In this document: in pieces, positions 11,562 through 19,486 of the stretch
How positions within the stretch are numbered: the stretch's first letter is position 1
Layout of the letters: each line of letters begins with the position of its first letter
IMG/VR virus record: IMGVR_UViG_3300025736_000254
Location: 1-20,936 of that record
DNA: 20,936 nt
Strand: one strand, 5' to 3'
From: a virus
Translations under genes and position numbers: made by a program
Notes under the pieces: model-generated
What the model was told of the DNA's origin: nothing
The model's database searches: none
What the model saw: only the letters and a program-made list of their open reading frames with translations

Positions 11562-13430
11562 ATGGAATTAAGTTTGAAAACTGAAAAAAATGACGGAAGA
11601 TTTTTATTTAGTGCTTTATCGTATCAAGATGATATAGTCCTACCAACTTTTAATGATGCGAGACATCTTGATTGGGTAAAATATGGTGATGATAATATGT
11701 TTCCTCACGAATTATTAACCTTATTCAACAAAAGTGGAATACACAATGCTATTATAGAAAGTAAAACTCGTATGATGAGTGGTGATGGTATAGTTCAAGA
11801 TAAAACAGAAGGGTTTAGTGATAAGACACAAATGTTTATTGATAAAGCAAATCCTTATGAAAGTATGGATCAGGTTTATGGTAAATGTGCCATGGATTTT
11901 GAATTATATGGACTGGCTTATATAGAGGTTCTATGGGGAAAAGGTAAAAAACAGATTGCTGAATTACACCACATAGACGCAACTAAAATTAGATGGAGTA
12001 AATTAAATGATAAGAATAGAATAGATACATTCTATTATAGTCGTGATTGGAGTAATTATAGAAAAGAACAATATGTTCCAATTGAAATACCAGTTTTTAA
12101 TGACGAAAAAAGAGAAGCAAGACAGATTATACCAATTGTAAGATATACACCTGGTTTAGACTATTATGCGTTTCCTGATTATATAGCATCTACAAAGTGG
12201 ATTGCTATTGATACAGAAATTGCCAATTTCCATTTTAATAATCTTAAAAATGGTATGACACCATCTATATTCTTTGGGTTCCCAGTAGGAGATACTACAA
12301 ATGAGGAACGTGAGGTGATTGATGAAAAGATAAGAGAAAAATATGCTGGAACAAATAACGCTTCAAAATTTATCTTGGCTTTTTATGATGCGGAGGGTGA
12401 TAAGAAACCAGAGGTTACAATATTAGAAAGCCCGAATGCTGATAAGATGTATGACATCTTAAATAAAACCACACTACAACAAATCTTAGTGGGGCACAAG
12501 GTAGTAAATGAAAATTTAGTAGGTATATCAACACCAGGTAAATTAGGTTCATCTAACGAGGTTTTACAAAATTACGAATTATATTTTAATACTGTAGTTC
12601 AACCCGAACAACAAAAAGTGTTGGATCAATTTAGAAGAGTTATGTTGATAAATGGTATGAACGATATAAGTATATTAGATAATAAACCATTGAGTATGGA
12701 ATTTAGTGAAAGTATAATGGCACAAATATTAACTCGTGATGAAATGAGAGATGTAATAGGTTATGAACCAGGTGCTGTTGAAGAAAAAGTAGATGAAGAG
12801 GTTTTAGAAGAGGATATAACTGAAAGTGATGATGAAATTTTGATTAATAAGGTTAAGTTTAAGAAGATATTTGCTGGTGTTAGGACAATTGATAAGGGTA
12901 ATGCTGGAACAAAAGTAGGTGAAGCGAATTTAGATGATACTTATATGTGGCGAACTACCACAAGTGATCCTTCTTGTAAAAGTTACGAGATACATCCAAT
13001 GGACTTGGCAAAAATTCTACAATGGAAAAACAAGGACACAATGGCACAAGAGGTTTTAGAAGAGGATATAACTGAAAGTGATGATGAAATTGTGGTTAAT
13101 AAGGTTAAGTTTAAGAAGATATTTGCTGGTGTTAGGACAATTGATAAGGGTAATGCTGGAACAAAAGTAGGTGAAGCGAATTTAGATGATACTTATATGT
13201 GGCGAACTACCACAAGTGATAATTGTCCTTCTTGTAAAAGTTACAATGGAAAAACAAGGACACTTGAAAACTGGTTAAAATGGGCAATCCCAGGACAAAG
13301 ATCAGGAACAAATTTTGGTAGTGATAAGACATACATAAGTCCATTTACAAAACAAGATGGAGGAGTTCCATATGGAACTTTTTGTGAAGAAGATTGTCAT
13401 TGTAAATTGGTAAAAGTAGGTAAAGTATAA
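11562..13430 (+). CDS. Portal protein with MuF-like Cys-rich C-terminus and internal duplication
   Basis: A 622-residue protein. The first about 410 residues are a portal: HLDWVKYGDDNMFPHELLTL, then IESKTRMMSGDG, and a long helical middle (VLDQFRRVMLINGMND). The portal forms the ring through which DNA enters. The C-terminus carries a Cys motif (DNCPSCKSYNGKTRTLENW) and GTFCEEDCHCKL, resembling the end of MuF-like minor head proteins and probably binding zinc. Residues about 413-475 and 497-561 are a near-identical duplication (LEEDITESDDEI...MWRTTTSD). The first copy has lost the NC of the Cys motif and runs into a stretch (EIHPMDLAKIL) found nowhere else in the window. So the natural protein is probably about 84 residues shorter. 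Confidence 0.85.
   Translation: MELSLKTEKNDGRFLFSALSYQDDIVLPTFNDARHLDWVKYGDDNMFPHELLTLFNKSGIHNAIIESKTRMMSGDGIVQDKTEGFSDKTQMFIDKANPYESMDQVYGKCAMDFELYGLAYIEVLWGKGKKQIAELHHIDATKIRWSKLNDKNRIDTFYYSRDWSNYRKEQYVPIEIPVFNDEKREARQIIPIVRYTPGLDYYAFPDYIASTKWIAIDTEIANFHFNNLKNGMTPSIFFGFPVGDTTNEEREVIDEKIREKYAGTNNASKFILAFYDAEGDKKPEVTILESPNADKMYDILNKTTLQQILVGHKVVNENLVGISTPGKLGSSNEVLQNYELYFNTVVQPEQQKVLDQFRRVMLINGMNDISILDNKPLSMEFSESIMAQILTRDEMRDVIGYEPGAVEEKVDEEVLEEDITESDDEILINKVKFKKIFAGVRTIDKGNAGTKVGEANLDDTYMWRTTTSDPSCKSYEIHPMDLAKILQWKNKDTMAQEVLEEDITESDDEIVVNKVKFKKIFAGVRTIDKGNAGTKVGEANLDDTYMWRTTTSDNCPSCKSYNGKTRTLENWLKWAIPGQRSGTNFGSDKTYISPFTKQDGGVPYGTFCEEDCHCKLVKVGKV
12798..12986 (+). repeat. Portal internal duplication, copy A
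   Basis: 189 nt from GAGGTTTTAG to AGTTAC match copy B at 13050-13244 except for a few substitutions (ILIN against IVVN) and a 6-nt deletion (AATTGT) that removes Asn and the first Cys of the CPSC motif. It is followed by 34 unique bases, then AATGGAAAAACAAGGACAC, which also follows copy B. Confidence 0.95.
13050..13244 (+). repeat. Portal internal duplication, copy B
   Basis: 195 nt near-identical to copy A, with the intact DNCPSC coding. Just before it stands AATGGCACAA, a 10-mer also found about 80 bases before copy A (around 12717), which may mark a recombination joint. Confidence 0.95.
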
Positions 13431-13444
13431 AAAAAATAAGATAT

Positions 13445-13921
13445 ATGAAAGAAATTTGGAAAGATATAGAAGGATATGATGATTACCAGATAAGTAATTG
13501 TGGTAGATTGAAAAGTTATAAAGGTAAAACCGAAAGGATACTTAAAGAGAGTATTAGTCGTGGTTATATTATGTATTCAATTTGGAAGGACAATAAAATG
13601 AAAAATCTTAAATCACACATTTTAGTTTGGGAACATTTTGGTTCAAGTGAAAGATGTGATTTACATATAGATCATATAGATCACAATAAAACCAATAACC
13701 ATATTGATAATCTACAATTACTATCACCCAGATATAATACAATTAAACATCACAATAGAAAAGGTAATTTATTGGGTTCATCATATAAAAAATCAAATAA
13801 AAAATGGCAATCACAGATTTATTCTAATGGTAAGAAAAATTATCTTGGTTTATTTGATACAGAATTAGAAGCACATAATGTATATAAAGATGCATTACAA
13901 AAAATAAATATAAAAAGATGA
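13445..13921 (+). CDS. HNH homing endonuclease with NUMOD4 and AP2-like domain
   Basis: A 158-residue protein: NUMOD4 at the N-terminus (MKEIWKDIEGYDDYQISNCG), HNH core (LVWEHFG, then HIDHIDHNKTNNHIDNLQLL, about 78-98) and a C-terminal AP2-like unit (WQSQIYSNGKKNYLGLFDTE). It is a second, smaller relative of the minus-strand HNH protein, with a single AP2-like unit. It lies between portal and connector genes and overlaps the connector start (ATGA), so it is carried on the structural transcript. It probably cleaves a related phage lacking the insertion. Confidence 0.9.
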   Translation: MKEIWKDIEGYDDYQISNCGRLKSYKGKTERILKESISRGYIMYSIWKDNKMKNLKSHILVWEHFGSSERCDLHIDHIDHNKTNNHIDNLQLLSPRYNTIKHHNRKGNLLGSSYKKSNKKWQSQIYSNGKKNYLGLFDTELEAHNVYKDALQKINIKR

Positions 13922-14472
13922 GTGATAGAGTTTTTTTCATTAGTGTAAATGATTTGACTGAATACACAACTATAAATTATGCGGTAGAACCAAGCCTATT
14001 AGAGAATAGTATATATGATGGACAAAAAATAGATATAGAAGCGATAGTTGGGACACGATTATATAAGAAATTGGAACAAATGATCACAGGATCAACCGTA
14101 AGTGGATACTATAAGGAACTTTTAGATGATTATATCTTTGATACACTGATAAAATCAGCAGAAAAGAGAACTTTACTATGGGTTTATAGTAAGATTAGGA
14201 ACAAAGGTGTAGTAAATCAAGAGGGAGATACTGATGCAACAGTTGATATAACTATTTTGAATAAGATGAAACAGGAATTAAGTAATGATTTTGAGTATTA
14301 TGCTAATAAATTAAAGTCTTATTTATGTGAAAATAAAGATAATATAGCAGAATATAAGGATTATAACCCTGATAGTAAGGACTATTATATAAAACCAGAC
14401 AAAACAGATAGTTATTTTAGTGGTTTATTCTTAAATGATGTTCCAAAGAGGGATTGGAGGAACGAAGCGTGA
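13918..14472 (+). CDS. Head-tail connector (adaptor) protein, putative
   Basis: A 184-residue protein (MSDRVFFISVNDLTEYTTIN...). The pattern of an N-terminal ISVNDL segment, then DIEAIVGTRLYKKLEQMI, a helical LLDDYIFDTLIKSAEKRTLL and RNKGVVNQEGD fits the DUF6712-type connector family that I know from phages of Bacteroidota. It would bind below the portal. The C-terminal part is Asp/Tyr/Lys-rich and probably extended. It starts in an ATGA overlap with the HNH gene. Confidence 0.65.
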   Translation: MSDRVFFISVNDLTEYTTINYAVEPSLLENSIYDGQKIDIEAIVGTRLYKKLEQMITGSTVSGYYKELLDDYIFDTLIKSAEKRTLLWVYSKIRNKGVVNQEGDTDATVDITILNKMKQELSNDFEYYANKLKSYLCENKDNIAEYKDYNPDSKDYYIKPDKTDSYFSGLFLNDVPKRDWRNEA

Positions 14473-14750
14473 TACTAATTATTTATCTATTAGTGGTTTA
14501 TGGACTAACTAACATAATAGTCAATGAAAGTATATTTGATAAATTTGTAGATAGTTTTAAGGACTTTCCATTTTTTTATCAATTACTTTCTTGCTCGACT
14601 TGTTTATCATTTCATATTGGGTGGCTTTTATATATATTAGTGTCGATAGACATTTCTGGACTTTGGTTTGTTGATTGGTTTTTAGCAGGGTTGATGAGTA
14701 GTGGATTTGTAAATATAATAGAACATATAAAAATAAAATTTGGTGAATAA
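14469..14750 (+). CDS. Small membrane protein with CxxC, DUF1360-like
   Basis: GTG 14469 is taken as start: it overlaps the previous TGA as GTGA and has GGAGG at 14456-14460. A TTG at 14454 is the only upstream alternative in that frame. The 93 residues hold about three membrane segments: ILIIYLLVVYGLTNIIV, SFHIGWLLYILVSI and FVDWFLAGLMSSGFVNII. Between the first two lies FPFFYQLLSCSTC, a SCxTC-type motif like that of small DUF1360 membrane proteins. A membrane protein inside a connector operon may act in lysis, superinfection control or membrane association during assembly; none is shown. Confidence 0.6.
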   Translation: MILIIYLLVVYGLTNIIVNESIFDKFVDSFKDFPFFYQLLSCSTCLSFHIGWLLYILVSIDISGLWFVDWFLAGLMSSGFVNIIEHIKIKFGE

Positions 14751-14947
14751 TGAGAATAATGGGATTGAGTTTATTACAAATAATTTTATGGGGTGGTTTT
14801 TGGTGGTTAATAGTATATTATAGTTTTTGGTGGTCATTAATAATAGTAATAGTAATACCAGCATCTATTTTAATGTATGAATTTACTTGTAAAATTGGAT
14901 TAAAACAAAGAAGAAATAGAGAATTAAGGGAGTATTTTAGTGGATAA
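14750..14947 (+). CDS. Small two-pass membrane protein
   Basis: A 65-residue ORF in a TAATG overlap with the gene before it. It has two membrane segments (LLQIILWGGFWWLIVYYSF and WSLIIVIVIPASILMYEF), many Trp residues, and a basic C-terminal tail (KQRRNRELREYFSG). Its size and two-helix hairpin with a charged tail suit a holin, but small membrane proteins are poorly diagnostic. The pairing with the CxxC membrane protein suggests they act together. Confidence 0.5.
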   Translation: MRIMGLSLLQIILWGGFWWLIVYYSFWWSLIIVIVIPASILMYEFTCKIGLKQRRNRELREYFSG

Positions 14948-14962
14948 AAAAAATCAAGAATA

Positions 14963-15415
14963 ATGACGAAACAATATAAACAAGTTTTAGATAAATTAGC
15001 AGAAATTGCTTTAAGTGGAACAAGTGAGAGCATAGTTGATTCTGTTTATGAAGTAGCGAGTGTGGCAAGATCATACCCATTAACAATAATAGATCCTCTA
15101 TATAAAAATCACACATATCAAAATGGTATGCTGAACTTAAATGTAGATTTATATTTTGTAGATTTAACTTATCAGGATCGGTTAAATGAACTTGATGTGA
15201 TAAGTGATATGGTGAGCACCGCAATTCCATATGTAAATTATTTAAGAGATCAAGAGGATACACTTGGTTTTTATTTTAGAAAAGATACAGGATCAGTAAT
15301 CAACTTTGAAACATTTCATATGAAATGGGTAGATTTTGTAGCAGGTGTAAAACTGACATTAAATATATCTATACCTGATAATGGTGATCTTTGTAAAAAT
15401 ATATTTAATAAATAA
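14963..15415 (+). CDS. Putative head-tail joining or tail terminator protein
   Basis: A 150-residue protein (MTKQYKQVLDKLAEIALSGT...). The motif MLNLNVDLYFVDLTYQDRLN followed by ELDVISDMVSTAIPYVN and a FVAGVKLTLNISIPDNGDLC end is one I associate with a neck protein of phages of Bacteroidota. The alpha/beta layout fits tail terminator-like proteins that cap the tail tube. It overlaps the next gene by one base (TAATG). Confidence 0.55.
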   Translation: MTKQYKQVLDKLAEIALSGTSESIVDSVYEVASVARSYPLTIIDPLYKNHTYQNGMLNLNVDLYFVDLTYQDRLNELDVISDMVSTAIPYVNYLRDQEDTLGFYFRKDTGSVINFETFHMKWVDFVAGVKLTLNISIPDNGDLCKNIFNK

Positions 15416-15777
15416 TGGTTGGAACTAATTGGGTTAGACTTAAAAAGATAATAATGGAATATGGTAAATCTGTATCAGGCGAAATGCGTGATAAATTAAT
15501 GGATCAAGGACATATTGATACTGATAAATTAAGACAATCCATAAAACCATATACAGAATTTGAAGATGATAGACATTTTCTATATGTAAGTTTTGTTCAT
15601 TACGGACAATATGCTGATAGATGGTTTAAGAAAGGAACAAGGATATTAGATGTTCCAACATTCGTTCAACCATGGTATGATAATGTAGATAAACTAACTG
15701 AACTAATTGAGGAGAGCGCCCGTGATGATATAGCAGATAATATAAGTAGATTTGTTGATGAATATAATAACAGATAA
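15415..15777 (+). CDS. Putative tail completion protein, HK97 gp10-like
   Basis: A 120-residue protein starting MVGTNWVRLKKIIMEYGKSV. The layout of an N-terminal amphipathic helix (VSGEMRDKLMDQGHIDTDKL), then RQSIKPYTEF and a FVHYGQYADRWFKKGTR segment matches the HK97 gp10-type pattern (helix, S-I strand, YxxYxxxG). Such proteins close the head or join head to tail. Position right after the neck protein agrees. Confidence 0.6.
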   Translation: MVGTNWVRLKKIIMEYGKSVSGEMRDKLMDQGHIDTDKLRQSIKPYTEFEDDRHFLYVSFVHYGQYADRWFKKGTRILDVPTFVQPWYDNVDKLTELIEESARDDIADNISRFVDEYNNR

Positions 15778-15793
15778 AAAATAAAAATAAGAA

Positions 15794-17014
15794 ATGAGTT
15801 TAGGATTGATACAAGAACCAGTAATTTTATCACCAGTGAATAACCCATTACCAATTGTTTTTAGTAGTGGCGATAGTGGAGAAGATGGTTTTAGATATAA
15901 AGTGGTTTTACAAAATAATAAAGGAGATGACACGGAGGTATGGATATACCCAGATACAGATTATAGTAATTATTGTATCTTTGATTTTAGTATGTTAATG
16001 AGTGATGTAATTACCGACGATAAAGATAATTGGAATACAAGTGGATATACAGAAAGTTATAATAGTTGGGCATCTTACAATTATGATATAACAGAATATA
16101 TTGGAACCACCAGTGGAGATACTTATTCATCAGGCACCTTTTATGTGTTTAGAGGGGTCAAGCAATATGGGAAGAATTGGACTTCAAGTGATTATATACC
16201 TCGTGTAGGGGTCACCGCAGAATTTTTATCAAATAAAATATACTATAAATATAAAACAGATGAGTATGCTACAATAAATACTTTTTACGGAGCATATGAT
16301 GTATCATCAGCATTTAATAAAGTAATTATAGATTTAACTGATGGTGATATATTTAAGAGATACTATTATGAAAACCAATTAACAGGGGGACATATAAGAT
16401 CAATTTATACATTACCAATAGGACCAGCAAATTTGAACCTTATGAGTAATGGTGGGTTAATAATATATAGTGGGGCAACATTAACACCGGTAGTTGGAGA
16501 TTTAATAGACACAACATCATCATACTATAATGTTCATCTACAATATGATAGTGATATAGTAAGTGAAACAATAAAAGTAAATGTAGATCAGAATTGTTAC
16601 AAACACGATGGAATCCAATTTTTATATCTTGGAGAACTATCTACTTATGAAACTTTTTCAGCAAGGATGGCTGATATAAAAGGTTTTTCAACTAAAAGAT
16701 CAGAGGTCAAGAAAAACTATAATAATTACAATGGAACTAATTATGGATACTATCTTGGTGATAGAGGTAGAGATGTAGTTAATTTAACGACACAAGAGGA
16801 ACACGAAGCATATACAGACTGGATTAAAGATGACGAATCAACTGATTTAATGGAACTTTTTAATAGTCCAGATGTTTATATCATTAAAGATGATGGAATA
16901 TACCCGATCATAATAACTACAAAATCATACGAACAAAAGACAATTAGAAATAATAGATTATTTAATTATAAAATAGGTTTTGAAATGGCCTATGAAAAAT
17001 TAAGTAATATATAA
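15794..17014 (+). CDS. Tail protein, probably distal tail
   Basis: A 406-residue, beta-rich protein (MSLGLIQEPVILSPVNNPLP...) with many Tyr, Ser, Thr and Asp residues. It has a fold typical of tail-tip proteins at the N-terminus (PLPIVFSSGDSGEDGFRYKV) and a C-terminal domain with GIQFLYLGELSTYETFSARM, FSTKRSEVKKNY and IIITTKSYEQKTIRNNRLF. I know proteins of this type upstream of large tail-tip proteins in phages of Bacteroidota but cannot give a precise homologue. It could be the distal tail protein or a baseplate hub component. Confidence 0.55.
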   Translation: MSLGLIQEPVILSPVNNPLPIVFSSGDSGEDGFRYKVVLQNNKGDDTEVWIYPDTDYSNYCIFDFSMLMSDVITDDKDNWNTSGYTESYNSWASYNYDITEYIGTTSGDTYSSGTFYVFRGVKQYGKNWTSSDYIPRVGVTAEFLSNKIYYKYKTDEYATINTFYGAYDVSSAFNKVIIDLTDGDIFKRYYYENQLTGGHIRSIYTLPIGPANLNLMSNGGLIIYSGATLTPVVGDLIDTTSSYYNVHLQYDSDIVSETIKVNVDQNCYKHDGIQFLYLGELSTYETFSARMADIKGFSTKRSEVKKNYNNYNGTNYGYYLGDRGRDVVNLTTQEEHEAYTDWIKDDESTDLMELFNSPDVYIIKDDGIYPIIITTKSYEQKTIRNNRLFNYKIGFEMAYEKLSNI

Positions 17015-17096
17015 ATGTATTGGTGTGTTTGAAGATGAATATGAAGCACATTTAGCATACGAAAAACAATTAGATAAATATGGATTACTCAATTGA
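17004..17096 (+). pseudogene. Relic C-terminus of a homing endonuclease
   Basis: Between two tail genes a frame without start reads YKCIGVFEDEYEAHLAYEKQ, then LDKYGLLN and TGA 17094-17096. The part IGVFEDEYEAHLAYEKQL is the typical end of an HNH/AP2 homing endonuclease (compare YLGLFDTELEAHNVYKDAL in the intact gene at 13445). No NUMOD4 or HNH part is left. It overlaps the end of the upstream gene and the start of the downstream gene (17080), so an endonuclease gene once lay here and was mostly deleted. Confidence 0.6.
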
Positions 17097-19443
17097 GATT
17101 TTGGTTAAAGGAGTTGGTAAATTAGATATACAAACAAAAGATAGTGATGACTTTGGTATTCCTTTAACTTTTAATATAAGTGATATAAAAGATTTTGCTT
17201 CAAGAAAAGCCAGTTTTAGTAAAACCATAAAAATACTTGGAACTAAAAATAACAATATAATTTTTGATCAGTTATACGAAATCAAGGGACAGAATTTTGC
17301 CTTTGATATGACAGCTAAACACGACTGCGTTTTAATAGTGAATAAAAACCCGGTGATGAATGGATTTTTAGTTCTTAAAAAAATAGAAAAACTTTTAATA
17401 GGAAATAAATATCAAGTGGTTTATAATATAGTAATGTTTGATGAAACTAAAAACTTCTTTGAGGAAATTAAAGGTAAAGAATTACAAGATTTAGATTTTA
17501 GTAGTGGTTGGACTTATGGTGATATAACTTATGGTGTTGGGGATCACGTATATAATGAAACGACAATAAAGGAAACAGCAGAAAATACTTTTTTAGATGT
17601 TTATTGTTATTCTATGGTTGATTATGGATATTATGATGATGAAAAAGTTTTTCCATATAACGATACAATTACAACCAATCTATTATACCCATCAACATAC
17701 TTAAAACCAGTAGTTGATAAGATTTTTAATGATGCTGGATATTCTTATGAAAGTGATTTTTTAGATGGTAGTTCTCATGGAGGTATATTTAAGCAAATGG
17801 TTATGCTTCATAACAATTCAAATGAATATGTTAATTTAAGAATATGTGAATATGTAACTGGTAGTTTTGTTTTTCCATCATCAAATAATAATGGGTTTAT
17901 ACCATTTGGTAGGTTTTATAGCCAATTGATAGGTGGTATATCTACAAGTTATTATGAGGTTGGTGATTTTTATGGTGTGAGTGGATCAAGTGTTGGTATA
18001 GAAATACCTTTTGATGGTGATTATGAAATATCTTTAAGATTAGATGTGGGTGATGATGAAGGTGGATTATATGAGTGGCCTTATGGTTTAACTTGTGCTA
18101 TTGATACTACTTATCATCTTGGAGTAAAATATAGTGATGGAGGCGGTGATACACTACAAACTTGGGACAGCACTTTTTTCAGGGATTATGTAGGTGATGA
18201 CGAAGCAGTTGGTTGGTTTTGGGAAGGTATTGCTGATACTGGAAATACAGCAGATCTTAAACAAGGTGATATATTATATATGTTTGTTAATGGTGGAACT
18301 TATGGTATGGAATATGAACCACCAGCGGATCCTTGTATATCACAACAGGTTTCTGTAACTTTTGATGGTGCTTCAATTGAAGGTGTGTTAGTAAGAGAAT
18401 TAGATGAAACTTTAAGTGGAACAACAGACGGACCTTTAATTACAATAGACCATATATTACCGAATATGAACCAAGATGATCTTTTAAGAAATTTAATTAA
18501 AATGTTTAATCTTTATATTTACACCGAAGATGATCCAAAAAAACTTTATATTGAACCCCGTGATGATTTTTACAAAAAAGGAACATTAGTTAATTGGGAT
18601 AGAAAAGTAGATTACAATAAAAACATAATAATAAAAACACTTAATAATGATATAGCAAATGAAATTAGATTTGAATATAGTTTAGGTGAAGATTTTTATT
18701 CACAAAAATACTTTAATGAGTGGTATGAAACATATGGAACAAAAGTTTTAGAACAAAATAATCCATACTTAAAAGAAAATAAAAGTATTAAATTAGATAT
18801 ACAAAGTTATACTATGTTTAATGAAGATGATGATGAAATAATGCCAAGATTATATGAAAAGGATAATAGCCAACATACTATCTTTGATGATAGAATAGAA
18901 TTTGAACCGATGATTGCTTTTGAAACAATTGTAGAAAAATCTGGATTGGGATTTAGGGTTGGTAATTTAGAATATGATGCTTATGGAACAACATATAGAA
19001 ATGCAGGTATAAATAAATTGAAATTTGCTTCACATGCTGGTTTATTTGGTGGTTGGAGTTTTGATTTAAATTATGAAACAACTGGTGAAACTTTTTCTTT
19101 TACTGGTTATGATAATACAAGAGGTTTATATAAAATATTCTGGGAAAATTATATGAACGATTTGATTGATGATGATGCCAGAATAGTAGAGTTATATTGT
19201 AATTTTGATTTAGCAGATATATTGAAACTTAATTTTAAGAATATAATTTTTATAGATGGTCAAAATTATTATCTACAAAAACTTGAATATGACCCAAGTA
19301 AGAAATCTTCAAGTAAAGTAACCCTTCTTAAAGTGATGGATCCAATTGGAGAAGGATCATTTGATAGTTGTTTTTTACTTAAAAATGATAGTGGTGATTA
19401 TATTTTAACAGATGATACAGATAGTAAGATAATAATTTGTTAA
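17080..19443 (+). CDS. Large tail-tip protein
   Basis: A 787-residue protein (MDYSIEILVKGVGKLDIQTK...). Its N-terminal domain, with ISDIKDFASRKASFSKTIKI, LGTKNNNIIFDQLYEI and FLVLKKIEKLL, then ELQDLDFSSGWTY, is typical of a large structural protein near the tail fibre of phages of Bacteroidota. The middle (about 180-450) is Gly/Tyr/Asp-rich and beta-rich and could contact the host surface. The C-terminal part (LYIEPRDDFYKKGTLVNWDR, later DILKLNFKNIIFIDGQNYYL) resembles tail hub domains. It probably forms the tail tip to which the collagen-like fibre attaches. Confidence 0.6.
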   Translation: MDYSIEILVKGVGKLDIQTKDSDDFGIPLTFNISDIKDFASRKASFSKTIKILGTKNNNIIFDQLYEIKGQNFAFDMTAKHDCVLIVNKNPVMNGFLVLKKIEKLLIGNKYQVVYNIVMFDETKNFFEEIKGKELQDLDFSSGWTYGDITYGVGDHVYNETTIKETAENTFLDVYCYSMVDYGYYDDEKVFPYNDTITTNLLYPSTYLKPVVDKIFNDAGYSYESDFLDGSSHGGIFKQMVMLHNNSNEYVNLRICEYVTGSFVFPSSNNNGFIPFGRFYSQLIGGISTSYYEVGDFYGVSGSSVGIEIPFDGDYEISLRLDVGDDEGGLYEWPYGLTCAIDTTYHLGVKYSDGGGDTLQTWDSTFFRDYVGDDEAVGWFWEGIADTGNTADLKQGDILYMFVNGGTYGMEYEPPADPCISQQVSVTFDGASIEGVLVRELDETLSGTTDGPLITIDHILPNMNQDDLLRNLIKMFNLYIYTEDDPKKLYIEPRDDFYKKGTLVNWDRKVDYNKNIIIKTLNNDIANEIRFEYSLGEDFYSQKYFNEWYETYGTKVLEQNNPYLKENKSIKLDIQSYTMFNEDDDEIMPRLYEKDNSQHTIFDDRIEFEPMIAFETIVEKSGLGFRVGNLEYDAYGTTYRNAGINKLKFASHAGLFGGWSFDLNYETTGETFSFTGYDNTRGLYKIFWENYMNDLIDDDARIVELYCNFDLADILKLNFKNIIFIDGQNYYLQKLEYDPSKKSSSKVTLLKVMDPIGEGSFDSCFLLKNDSGDYILTDDTDSKIIIC

Positions 19444-19460
19444 TTTTTATATATATAAGA
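19443..19460 (+). promoter_or_regulatory. AT-rich promoter-like element 5, before the tail fibre
   Basis: ATTTTTATATATATAAGA directly after the stop of the tail-tip gene and about 27 bases before the fibre ATG. It shares the TTTTTATATATATA core with the other elements and AAGAG with element 1. Confidence 0.5.
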
Positions 19461-19486
19461 GAAAGAAAAAAGAAATGATATAAACA

